Part shown: in pieces, positions 1-7,419 of the stretch
Layout of the letters: every line of letters begins with the position of its first letter
Position numbering within the stretch: position 1 is the first letter of the stretch
Assembly: GCA_964635295.1 (NCBI GenBank)
Contig: CAZWOB010000045.1
Coordinates: forward strand, 1-17,906
DNA from: Waddlia sp964635295
GTDB taxonomy: Bacteria; Chlamydiota; Chlamydiia; Chlamydiales; Waddliaceae
Reading direction: 5' to 3'
DNA length: 17,906 bases
The notes under the pieces: generated by a model
The model's input: only the letters and a program-made list of their open reading frames with translations
The model's database searches: none
What the model was told of the DNA's origin: nothing
Position numbers and translations under genes: made by a program

Positions 1-586
1 GAAAGTCGCCAATGAAGGGGTAATGTCCTCGTTTTGCCAGCCAGTCCCGCAAAGGAGACCCGGTCAGCCAGTCCTGGTTCAATTTAGCGATCCCTCCGAA
101 AAAATAGGGGATTCCGACCTGAAAGCGTAGGAGCCAGACGCACCAGGCAGGCACGGTCTCCGACCGGATTGCCGGTCGGATGAGCGAATCGAGGGAGAAA
201 GCTCTGTTCGCAGGGATGCAGGCGAGGATCAACGCGATCAGGCAGATGAGGTAGAAGTGGTTGAGGTAGAGCGCCTGGTCGAGTAAAAAAATATAGGTGA
301 AGCCGAGGAAAAAGAGCGCTGAGGCCAGTCGGTAGAACAGGCCCGCTGTGATAAGAACGGCCAGGGCGCCAAGGACGTAAAAATGCCAATACATGCCGTT
401 GCCCGGCCATGCGCGTACCCATTCGAATCCATAGTATTTGAAAGAGAAAAAAGGAGCTAAGAAATGATGTTCAATTCGATCAAAGTAAAAATAGCGGCAA
501 ACTTCCCAGAGCATGATCGCGCCAAAGGCGACTCTGAAAACGACTGTCGACGAGATGTCGACAGGGCGGAATAGCTTCGAAAGCAT
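1..586 (-). CDS. HTTM / vitamin K-dependent gamma-carboxylase-like membrane protein (C-terminus beyond window)
   Basis: The frame is open from an ATG at 584-586 to the window edge, giving 195 residues. The ATG directly follows the nqrA TAA (TAAATG), and GGAAG lies about 11 nt upstream inside nqrA. The visible part is a multi-helix membrane protein: hydrophobic segments at about 13-35, 68-103 and 107-125, then a stretch at about 146-175 reading WLLRFQVGIPYFFGGIAKLN, followed by QDWL. That stretch matches the family signature in which a lysine in a (K)KLD/KLN-DW context serves as the catalytic base of vertebrate gamma-glutamyl carboxylase; here it is Lys168. Family members carboxylate glutamates using vitamin K hydroquinone, CO2 and O2, but many bacterial HTTM proteins have no known substrate. 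Family membership is fairly sure. Carboxylase activity is only inferred, because the C-terminal half is not visible. Confidence 0.82.
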   Translation of the reverse strand, partial: MLSKLFRPVDISSTVVFRVAFGAIMLWEVCRYFYFDRIEHHFLAPFFSFKYYGFEWVRAWPGNGMYWHFYVLGALAVLITAGLFYRLASALFFLGFTYIFLLDQALYLNHFYLICLIALILACIPANRAFSLDSLIRPAIRSETVPAWCVWLLRFQVGIPYFFGGIAKLNQDWLTGSPLRDWLAKRGHYPFIGDF

Positions 587-1978
587 TTACTCAAGCACTT
601 CCGCCGCGTGGGCTTTCAGTCCGCCATTGATGATGTCTGTCATGTCGATTTTCGATGGACAGACAAAAGAGGTCAGAGCGAAGTCTTCACCGTCCACAGC
701 CAGCAGGCCAAGCTCTTCGGCCATGTCGTAATCTTCTGCCATGACGGCTTTGACAAGCTGCATGGTCGGAACATCCAGTTCCATAATGCGGTCGTAGAGG
801 GTGGGATCGATAAATGCGCGGTGCTCGCCGTGTTGGCTGGTGGTAAAGGCATAATTTTTACTTGCCGGGTCGATATGTCCGGAAAAATAAGCTTTGCTAT
901 AGCTGTATTTGTTCAATCCCAATCGGAAAAAATGGAGAAGTTCCCTTGAGGTGTTCTCAGGAATCGCTGTAAACGTGAAATGATAAAACCCAAGATAATC
1001 TTCCGCTTCCACTTTTTTTCCTGTCAACGGGTCGCCTGATATGAGACGTACGTAACCGTCCTTGATGCGGTTGGAGATCAAAGTTTCAATCGGGAATCCT
1101 TCGCGCACTTTGAAATAGCCTGTGCGCTCGGGGATCACACCAGGTCCCGCAATGCTGATGACCCGTTCGGTCAGCACGTTTCCTGTGCGGAGCAGATGGC
1201 CGATGCTGATCACGTCGTGAACATTAAGTGTCCACACGACATCTTCTACATCTCTTACGGGGTCGATCCGGTCGATGTGAAGCGAATGGGTGCCCAATGG
1301 ATGAGGTCCTTCCCCTGTGTGTGTTTTGACATTTTTCGCATCGGTAAACGCTTTGCAGTCGGTTCCTTTGCGGTAGACGAGATGAACGCTGCCGTCAGTC
1401 AGTTTTGCAAGGGCTGTAAGTCCTGTCTGAAAATCTTCTTCGTTGCCTTCCACCTGCAGCTCTGCTGGAGGGACGAAAGGCGCTGATTCCACAGCTTTGA
1501 CAAAAATATTGCGAGGGGTTTTTTTCGGATCTGCCAATCGATTAAAGGGGCGCTGCCTGATCCTGGCAAATAGACCTCCACGCATAAAGAGATCGATCAA
1601 CTGCTCTCTTGTCGCCTTGCCGACGTCGAGCGCACCGTGGTCCATCACTTGTTCTTCACCGTCAAGTTGGATCACGATGTCGATCAAACGTCGTTTCAGC
1701 CCTCTGCGCACCTCGGAGACCACACCGCCTGCAGGGGATGTAAAGACCCTGCCTTCTGTCAGTTTATCTTCGACGAGGGGCTGGCCGATCTTCACCCTGT
1801 CTCCCCTCTTGGCCAATAGCTTGAAGCGGATCCCTTCAAAGGGGTCCAGGTTCAGCGATAGGGTTTTTGGGGGATTGTTTTTTTTCGGTTCTCCTCCTGG
1901 AGAGAGAGGTTGAACCGATCCTGACGGTTTACCGGAAATAGGGATATCCAGTCCTTTGGTGACTTTGATGTGGGCCAT
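587..1978 (-). CDS. nqrA: Na+-translocating NADH:quinone reductase subunit A (NqrA)
   Basis: A 463-residue protein starting MAHIKVTKGLDIPISGKPSG, the typical NqrA N-terminus, and of normal length for the family (about 445-470). NqrA is the peripheral cytoplasmic subunit of the NqrABCDEF complex. It takes part in quinone binding while the complex oxidises NADH, reduces quinone and pumps Na+ outward. No membrane helix is seen, as expected. The ATG at 1976-1978 is preceded by AAGAGGAA at good spacing, and a 69-nt gap separates it from the upstream oxygenase-like gene. As in other chlamydiae, nqrA stands apart from the other nqr genes, none of which is in this window. The next gene starts on the base after its stop codon, so co-transcription is likely. 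Confidence 0.95.
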   Translation of the reverse strand: MAHIKVTKGLDIPISGKPSGSVQPLSPGGEPKKNNPPKTLSLNLDPFEGIRFKLLAKRGDRVKIGQPLVEDKLTEGRVFTSPAGGVVSEVRRGLKRRLIDIVIQLDGEEQVMDHGALDVGKATREQLIDLFMRGGLFARIRQRPFNRLADPKKTPRNIFVKAVESAPFVPPAELQVEGNEEDFQTGLTALAKLTDGSVHLVYRKGTDCKAFTDAKNVKTHTGEGPHPLGTHSLHIDRIDPVRDVEDVVWTLNVHDVISIGHLLRTGNVLTERVISIAGPGVIPERTGYFKVREGFPIETLISNRIKDGYVRLISGDPLTGKKVEAEDYLGFYHFTFTAIPENTSRELLHFFRLGLNKYSYSKAYFSGHIDPASKNYAFTTSQHGEHRAFIDPTLYDRIMELDVPTMQLVKAVMAEDYDMAEELGLLAVDGEDFALTSFVCPSKIDMTDIINGGLKAHAAEVLE

Positions 1979-2047
1979 GGTTCCTCTTGATCGATTGTTG
2001 ATTCAAAAGGTAGCGAATTCAAAGGGTTTTTTGCAAGAAATGGTAGG

Positions 2048-2743
2048 CTACCAATACAAATGCCAGGCGCCGTCGCAAAAAAGGCCGTGCCCCTGGAGCG
2101 TGATTCTCTCATCGCCTTCCTGCATCCCCTCCGCGGGAGCGATCTGGTGTAGAAGGAGCCCCTCATGGACGACTGCTTGTCCGGGCGTGTACTCGATCAG
2201 GACGGGTTCCTCTTCCTGAGAGCGTTTTTCAAGGTCCTTATGCAAAAGGTCTTTGACATCTTCATGATGAATATCCCAACAAAACATTCCGCCTCCTTTT
2301 TCCGGGAGAACGATGGGAAGGGTAATGCTTAGCGGATGCAGTCTGTCGATCTCTTTGTAACGCCAGGTGAGTTCCTGAAACTGCAGATCAAAGTGTACAG
2401 AGGCGATGTTGAATTCAAAGACTTCGGAGAAAAGAAAGATGTGAAATCCTGGATAGCCGTAGTTTTCTTCGTAAACGACCGGCTTTCCCGTCTCTTTTTC
2501 CAGGACTTGAGCCAATCTCTCATAAAGAAAGCTGAAGTGGTCTTTGAGCAAAGGGTTGAACCGCTTTGCCTTCATTTTGTAAAAGAACTCGCCCTTCTTG
2601 CCGGCGTCCATATAACTGGCCGCTCCAAGAGAGTAGAAGGGAAGGTCCCCTAGACGAGGTTCCCAACGATCCCTGAGCGCGTGCAGTTCCCTGCGGATCT
2701 GCAGGCACTCATCTGAACTTAAGCAATCGTACTGGGAGACCAT
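2048..2743 (-). CDS. 2-oxoglutarate/Fe(II) dioxygenase-like protein
   Basis: A 231-residue soluble protein without a signal peptide. The order of putative ligands fits the double-stranded beta-helix oxygenases: an HxD pair (His117, Asp119 in SVHFDLQF), a distal His199 in GLLLHQIAP, and Arg213 in ERITLQGHG, 14 residues later, where the 2-oxoglutarate-binding Arg or Lys is expected. Strand-like segments (HIFLFSEVFEFN, SITLPIVLP) lie between them. Enzymes of this class hydroxylate proteins or small molecules; no substrate can be assigned here. The ATG at 2741-2743 is preceded by AGAGG about 7 nt upstream. It starts 9 nt after the stop of the preceding membrane-protein gene and precedes nqrA, so it is probably part of the same operon. 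A related non-catalytic cupin-like fold is the main alternative. Confidence 0.68.
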   Translation of the reverse strand: MVSQYDCLSSDECLQIRRELHALRDRWEPRLGDLPFYSLGAASYMDAGKKGEFFYKMKAKRFNPLLKDHFSFLYERLAQVLEKETGKPVVYEENYGYPGFHIFLFSEVFEFNIASVHFDLQFQELTWRYKEIDRLHPLSITLPIVLPEKGGGMFCWDIHHEDVKDLLHKDLEKRSQEEEPVLIEYTPGQAVVHEGLLLHQIAPAEGMQEGDERITLQGHGLFCDGAWHLYW

Positions 2744-2752
2744 GGCAGGCCT

Positions 2753-3178
2753 CTACTCGGACTTCAGCAAGTACTTCAATGCTGCCATCACAGCAACACC
2801 GATAAATATCCCAGGCGCAAGGAAAAACAGCGCAAGCGCTCCACCGCCTAAAATGACCGTTTTGGCCAACCCCTGCTCTTCGAGATAGGAGTTGAAATCA
2901 CGGACGTAGCCGATCAATTCCCTGGAAAAGTAAAATCCAACGACCAATCCGATCAGGACGCCGCCGTTGAATGGCTGGCCAAGCATCCAAAGAATACCTA
3001 CGATCAACAGGATAAAGGCGATCGTATCTTTTGTGTTGTTGCGCGCATACTCCAGCACGCTGTCGACATTTTTATTCTTTTTGAGATTTTCGATGGTTTC
3101 GGAAAACTTGTTTCCGTCTTCCCCTTTTGTCTCGGTTTCAATGATAATCTCTTCTTCGTTCTCTTTTTTTTCAGGCAT
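2753..3178 (-). CDS. Small conserved-type membrane protein, function unknown
   Basis: A 141-residue protein. Residues 1-50 are charged and probably cytoplasmic (Glu/Lys-rich), followed by hydrophobic segments at about 52-66 (IAFILLIVGILWML), 71-85 (GGVLIGLVVGFYF) and 108-135 (VILGGGALALFFLAPGIFIG), giving two or three membrane passes with glycine-rich helices. The ATG at 3176-3178 has a strong AGGGGGAA about 9 nt upstream. It is the first gene of the minus-strand nqrA operon. I recognise no functional family. Position beside nqrA suggests it may match the small hypothetical gene next to nqrA in Chlamydia, but that is recollection of gene order, not a sequence comparison. Confidence 0.8.
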   Translation of the reverse strand: MPEKKENEEEIIIETETKGEDGNKFSETIENLKKNKNVDSVLEYARNNTKDTIAFILLIVGILWMLGQPFNGGVLIGLVVGFYFSRELIGYVRDFNSYLEEQGLAKTVILGGGALALFFLAPGIFIGVAVMAALKYLLKSE

Positions 3179-3223
3179 AGTATAGTATTCCCCCTATGAT
3201 ATTCAATAAATCCTTATAACTTC

Positions 3224-3252
3224 CTTATATACTGTGTGAAAAAAATTGTCAC
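3224..3252 (-). promoter_or_regulatory. Possible sigma70-type promoter of the nqrA operon
   Basis: On the minus strand, GTGACA (3252-3247) is followed after exactly 17 nt by TATAAG (3229-3224). Each hexamer differs from consensus at one base. The predicted start would leave a leader of roughly 40 nt before the ribosome binding site at the 3178 start. Chlamydial sigma66 uses similar but loosely conserved hexamers, so this is suggestive only. Confidence 0.4.
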
Positions 3253-3286
3253 TATAAAGAATTAGAGGAATTGAGGTATACTGTGT
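3228..3286. repeat. Direct repeat TATACTGTGT in the divergent promoter region
   Basis: The 10-mer TATACTGTGT occurs at 3228-3237 and again at 3277-3286, 49 bp apart, within the 121-bp gap between divergent operons. Each copy carries a -10-like TATACT on the plus strand. The first copy also overlaps the candidate minus-strand -10. It could be a duplicated operator, paired promoter elements, or chance in AT-rich DNA. Confidence 0.35.
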
Positions 3287-3299
3287 CTTATTCAAAAGA

Positions 3300-4805
3300 A
3301 TGTGGCAATTTGGACGCATGACGAAAAACTGGATCATCTGGATAAACAGGATATTTTTGGTCCTCGTCGCGGTTTTTATACTGCTGGCACTGGTGTATCA
3401 ATGGAATCGTCCCTCGCAAATTCCTGTGCCTAAGTTGTCTGAGAAAAAGATGAGTTTGCCCGAGGGGGCGTTTTCCCGGCCACAGGACGAATACGACCAG
3501 ATCGGCCCCCCCCTGATGGACCTTAAATTTTCTCCAATGAGCCTTCAATTGCCCGATTTGAGGAATGTGATCAGCTATTACGGCCGAAACGAGAGGCCTG
3601 ATGCAAATGAAGGGGAATCGCTCCTCCATTTTGCCATCACGGGTTCACAAGACACAGAATCGATCGCTCCGGGAGAACCTCTCTACCTTGTTTATGAAAA
3701 GGACCAGCCCAAAATCAAATATGTATTCAGCAAGGGAAACAAGGAAACTTCCCTTTGGATCGAAGCGATGCCTTTGGAAAAAGAGGCGTCGGTCAACGTT
3801 TCGATGAGAAACGAATACGGGCAGGTGATCCGAAAGCCGGCGCAGTTTGCCCAGTTCAATTTGAAAGAGAAGCAGTTTTCCCGATATGGTGCCCGCCGCT
3901 GGGAGATTGGAAAATGGAAAGTTGACGGAACTTTGCTGGCAAGACAGAGGGCCAGATGGTACGGAAAGGATATGTTCCTGGAGCGCCATGGGGGTGAAGA
4001 GTATAAAGACAAGCTCAACAAGCAGCGTATTGATTTTGGTGAAAAGGATGAACTGTATTCCATCTACCTTGGCGAAGGGGACAGCGCTGCCTGGATCAAC
4101 GGGAAATGGCAGCAGGTGACACCAGGGGATGAGACGCAGGACTATCCTCTCCTCGTTTTGAATAAAGTCGAGGATCGGTTATTAAAGTTTGACCTGTGGG
4201 ATGTGGGCGGTAAAGGCAAGGTCTCTTTGAATGTGATCCGCTCTACGGAGTCGGGATCGCCGAAAAGCCTGGAGAAGGACTTCAAATTTGTGGGAGCCCG
4301 CACCCGCTCTCAGCTCATGTTTGAAGTGAAAGGGGAAAGGGTCCTTGTCAGTCCGAAGGACTGGTATTTGTTCTCCGATGGAAAATGGATTAAAATCGCC
4401 ACTCCGGAACAGATCGATGCGTATGTCGATCGAAAATTGGCCGGCCCTCTTTTTGTGATCGATGAAATTTTGCGTGATGACGGAAGGCAGGTGTTGATCG
4501 GTTTGATCTACAATACGACCCGAACAGATGTGAAACTGGTCGAAATTCCCCTTCAGCAAGGGGCGACACCCGTGATCAAGGATTCTCCCCAGCCTCTGCA
4601 AAAAACCAATGGCGGGGAGAGTGCAGATGAGGAGGTGGAAGGGGAGGTTGAGCCTGAAGAAGAGGTTATTGACCCTGAAGAGGCTGAGGGGTACAAAGAT
4701 TACATAGAAAAAGTCAGGGAACGCTACAAGGGAAGGGTCCCTGAAGAACACATAGAAAGAATAAAAAAGCTGCGCGGATCGTTTGACAGACGGGGCCGTC
4801 AGTAG
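3300..4805 (+). CDS. Unknown bitopic envelope protein at the head of the T2SS operon (gspC position)
   Basis: A 501-residue protein with a short basic N-terminus, one membrane helix at about 11-31 (WIIWINRIFLVLVAVFILLA), and a large hydrophilic, presumably periplasmic part. Residues about 440-464 are very acidic (EEVEGEVEPEEEVIDPEEAE), followed by a basic helical tail ending RRGRQ. Two starts are possible: ATG 3300 or ATG 3318 (MTKNWIIW). Neither has a good ribosome site, and upstream reading in frame ends at a TAA at 3255 without another start. It ends 19 nt before the preferred gspD start. In classical systems the gene before gspD is gspC, also a bitopic protein with a periplasmic domain that contacts the secretin. 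I see no convincing HR or PDZ sequence, so a GspC-like role rests on topology and position. In Chlamydia an uncharacterised gene also precedes gspD. Confidence 0.82.
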   Translation: MWQFGRMTKNWIIWINRIFLVLVAVFILLALVYQWNRPSQIPVPKLSEKKMSLPEGAFSRPQDEYDQIGPPLMDLKFSPMSLQLPDLRNVISYYGRNERPDANEGESLLHFAITGSQDTESIAPGEPLYLVYEKDQPKIKYVFSKGNKETSLWIEAMPLEKEASVNVSMRNEYGQVIRKPAQFAQFNLKEKQFSRYGARRWEIGKWKVDGTLLARQRARWYGKDMFLERHGGEEYKDKLNKQRIDFGEKDELYSIYLGEGDSAAWINGKWQQVTPGDETQDYPLLVLNKVEDRLLKFDLWDVGGKGKVSLNVIRSTESGSPKSLEKDFKFVGARTRSQLMFEVKGERVLVSPKDWYLFSDGKWIKIATPEQIDAYVDRKLAGPLFVIDEILRDDGRQVLIGLIYNTTRTDVKLVEIPLQQGATPVIKDSPQPLQKTNGGESADEEVEGEVEPEEEVIDPEEAEGYKDYIEKVRERYKGRVPEEHIERIKKLRGSFDRRGRQ

Positions 4806-4824
4806 GGAACTGAGACACTATCAT

Positions 4825-7419
4825 ATGACTTATCGGTTAATCATCGTAATTCTCCTAAGTTTGGCGAGCCTGTCAGGACAGACGATCGCCGAGAAAAAAG
4901 CAGGGATCGCTTCCGGAGGGAGCGAACTCAGCCCTGAAATGCAGAAGTTCTTGGGTGAACTCAATACCGAACTTCTTGAGAGACAGGCTGCTCTGCATAA
5001 GCTTCAGGGGAAGGTGATCGAGCTGTACGAGCAAAACGCCTCTGTTGAATCTTTCCATGAGCTTTTAGTTCAGATCAACGATGCCAAGGAAAATATTCGG
5101 ATACTCCAGGAGAGCTGGAGGGAGATGGTGACCAAGCCCGGTATGAAGGATGAAGGGTACGCTCTCTGGCACCAGCCCGATACAACCCTTGAGCAGCTGA
5201 TTATCGATTATGGGTCCCTTGACTATGTCTACATGATCCCTCCTGACATCGCGACAATCCGTGTCAGCATCAGTTCGAATATCCCTATCCCCCACGCATC
5301 GTGGGGTGAAATGCTCGAGCAGATCCTGCTCCAGAGCGGTGTGGGCATAAAGGAACTGAACCCATATTTGCGGCAATTGTATAAAATCAAGGATGATTTT
5401 TCGACTGTGAGGCTGATCACGAGCGATCCGATGGACCTGGAAGCTTATCCGGGCAATGCGCGCGTCAGCTTCGTCCTCTCGCCTGAACCGATGGACGTGA
5501 AGAGGATCTGGTTCTTCCTGGAAAAATTCATCAATCCGAACAGCACGGTCCTGCAAAGGATCGGGCGCGTGATTATGATCACTGCGGAGATCAACGCGAT
5601 CAAAGACCTCTTGAAGGTCTACGATTTTGTGACGGCGAACAAACGCGAGCTGGAATACAAGGCAGTGCCCCTGTTCCGAGTGGAAGCGGAAGAGATGGCG
5701 AAGATCCTGGCGACGATCTTCGAGGAGTTTACCGAAGAAGAAGATGTTGAGGAGGTCACGCAGCCCGAGCCCGCCCAACGAAGCGGCGGGGACAACAGGA
5801 ACCGCCCTCCCGTCAGGCAGCCGACAAGAAGAAATAACCGGTCGGGAAGTCAAATGCAAGGAGTGAACGCGCTGACGGTGATCGCGCTTCCGAAAGTTGC
5901 TCAGGCGGTATTCCTGATCGGAACGGCTGATGAGATCAGAAAGGCCGAAGAGATTATCCGCGAGGTCGAGAACCAAGTGGGCGCAGCCAGGGATAAAAGC
6001 ATTTTCTCTTATAGCGTCAAGCACTCAGACCCTGAAGATCTGGCTCAGGTCCTGTCTAAAATCTACGAGTTAATGATCGCCAATCGCGTTGGGTTCCAGA
6101 CACGGGATCCTTCGCAGGTGGAGCAGGAACTTCAGGAACAGCTAAGAGGCGTCGAAGACCGTGCAAGACAGGAAATTCAGGACGCTGTGAGGCAGGAAAG
6201 GGAAAACCTGGAGCGGAGCCAACCCATCCCCAGCTATTTTACTCCTCCATTTTACCAGCAAGGGGGGTACTCCATTAATCCCCGTCCGATCGAGACGCAG
6301 TCGGGCGTGCAGGACCGGGAGGTGAATGTCGGGCGTGATAACTTTATCGTCGACCCGAAGACCGGCACCTTGATCATGGTTGTCGAGACAGATATTCTTC
6401 CCAAGCTCAAAGAGATCATTGCCAAGCTGGACGTGCCGAAAAAGATGGTGCAGATCGAGGTCCTTTTGTTCGAGAGGATATTGCAACGGGATATTTCCTA
6501 CGGGCTGAACTTGTTGAAGATCGGCTCGGCGGCCTCCCAGCAGCATCGGACCTCGAGCATTTGGGCCGGTGGAATGGACCAGTGCGAGGCGATTTCCGAT
6601 GCCGATACGATCGCCAACTGCGGCAGGGGCGTGATCGATTTTTTCATCAGCCGAAAGAAAACGGACAGCGGGATTCCGGCGTTTGACCTGGCCTACAAGT
6701 TTTTGATGAGCCAGGACAATGTCTATCTGACAGCCAGCCCCTCCGTCGTTGCGATCAATCAGACCGAGGCGGTGATTTCGATCCAGGACGAACGCTCGAT
6801 CCTTGTGGGAACAAATATTACCGACAGCGCTGCTGTGCCTGCTCAGAATGCCTTCACTCGTGCGCAATACGGGATCACGATCCGCGTCACCCCGACGATC
6901 CATTGGTCCGAGGATATGGATTTCGGCGATCCGGAAAACTATGTCACGCTTGTCTCTGAGATCACTTTCGATACGATTCCACCTTCGCAGCAAAACTCCA
7001 GCCAGCCTCAGGTCAACCGACGTCAGATCATCAACGAGGTCAATATCCCTGACGGCCAGGCAGTGATTATCGGCGGGCTTCAGAGAAAGCAGGGAAGTGA
7101 TATGTGCGACAAGATTCCGTTTTTGGGAGAGTTGCCGGGGCTGGGCAAGTTGTTCAGCACCACTCAGCTGAAGGATGAAGAGACGGAGCTTGTGATTTTT
7201 ATGACGCCGAAAATTATTTCCGATCCTCGAGAGGATTTCGCAAGATTGAGGCGGGAGCATTTATGCAAGCGCCCCGGAGACCTTCCTTGCTTTATTGCGA
7301 AGCTGAATGAAGCGCTTGAGTGTGAGAAGAACCGTTGCCTGCAAGGGTATATGACGATCCTTTTTGGTCCGAAAAGGCCCCGGTATATTTGTGAGGAGGA
7401 TGAGTGGCATGGCCGATAA
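4825..7419 (+). CDS. gspD: Type II secretion system secretin GspD
   Basis: An outer-membrane secretin. I prefer the ATG at 4825 (864 residues) to the upstream TTG at 4783, because it begins a clean signal peptide, MTYRLIIVILLSLASLSG, with likely cleavage after QTIA. N-terminal ring-like domains follow: an N0-type region at about 110-180, and an N-domain with ALTVIALPKVAQAVFLIGTA at about 350. The secretin core spans about 540-800 (VQIEVLLFER; FLMSQDNVYLTASPSVV; VNIPDGQAVIIGGLQRK; IPFLGELPGLGKLFSTTQ; ELVIFMTPKII). Lineage features are a Pro/Arg/Asn-rich linker at about 313-343, a Glu/Gln/Arg-rich helical insert at about 431-463, and a 55-residue C-terminal tail with five cysteines (about 814, 822, 833, 838, 856). 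The multimer would form the channel through which folded periplasmic proteins leave. It overlaps the gspE start by 11 nt. Confidence 0.95.
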   Translation: MTYRLIIVILLSLASLSGQTIAEKKAGIASGGSELSPEMQKFLGELNTELLERQAALHKLQGKVIELYEQNASVESFHELLVQINDAKENIRILQESWREMVTKPGMKDEGYALWHQPDTTLEQLIIDYGSLDYVYMIPPDIATIRVSISSNIPIPHASWGEMLEQILLQSGVGIKELNPYLRQLYKIKDDFSTVRLITSDPMDLEAYPGNARVSFVLSPEPMDVKRIWFFLEKFINPNSTVLQRIGRVIMITAEINAIKDLLKVYDFVTANKRELEYKAVPLFRVEAEEMAKILATIFEEFTEEEDVEEVTQPEPAQRSGGDNRNRPPVRQPTRRNNRSGSQMQGVNALTVIALPKVAQAVFLIGTADEIRKAEEIIREVENQVGAARDKSIFSYSVKHSDPEDLAQVLSKIYELMIANRVGFQTRDPSQVEQELQEQLRGVEDRARQEIQDAVRQERENLERSQPIPSYFTPPFYQQGGYSINPRPIETQSGVQDREVNVGRDNFIVDPKTGTLIMVVETDILPKLKEIIAKLDVPKKMVQIEVLLFERILQRDISYGLNLLKIGSAASQQHRTSSIWAGGMDQCEAISDADTIANCGRGVIDFFISRKKTDSGIPAFDLAYKFLMSQDNVYLTASPSVVAINQTEAVISIQDERSILVGTNITDSAAVPAQNAFTRAQYGITIRVTPTIHWSEDMDFGDPENYVTLVSEITFDTIPPSQQNSSQPQVNRRQIINEVNIPDGQAVIIGGLQRKQGSDMCDKIPFLGELPGLGKLFSTTQLKDEETELVIFMTPKIISDPREDFARLRREHLCKRPGDLPCFIAKLNEALECEKNRCLQGYMTILFGPKRPRYICEEDEWHGR

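Noticed and set aside
84..432. Two short minus-strand frames near the left edge
   Set aside because: They are out-of-frame shadows of the membrane-protein frame covering 1-586, which is continuous, hydrophobic and family-like.
4783..4824. Upstream TTG start for gspD
   Set aside because: It adds 14 hydrophilic residues ahead of a clear signal peptide and overlaps the previous gene. The ATG at 4825 gives a proper secretin N-terminus.
5065..7260. Long minus-strand open frames (319 and 372 codons) inside the secretin region
   Set aside because: They lie antisense to gspD, are rich in Asp/His/Arg/Leu as expected of complementary-strand translation, and have no sensible ribosome site or family motif. 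gspD itself is unmistakable.
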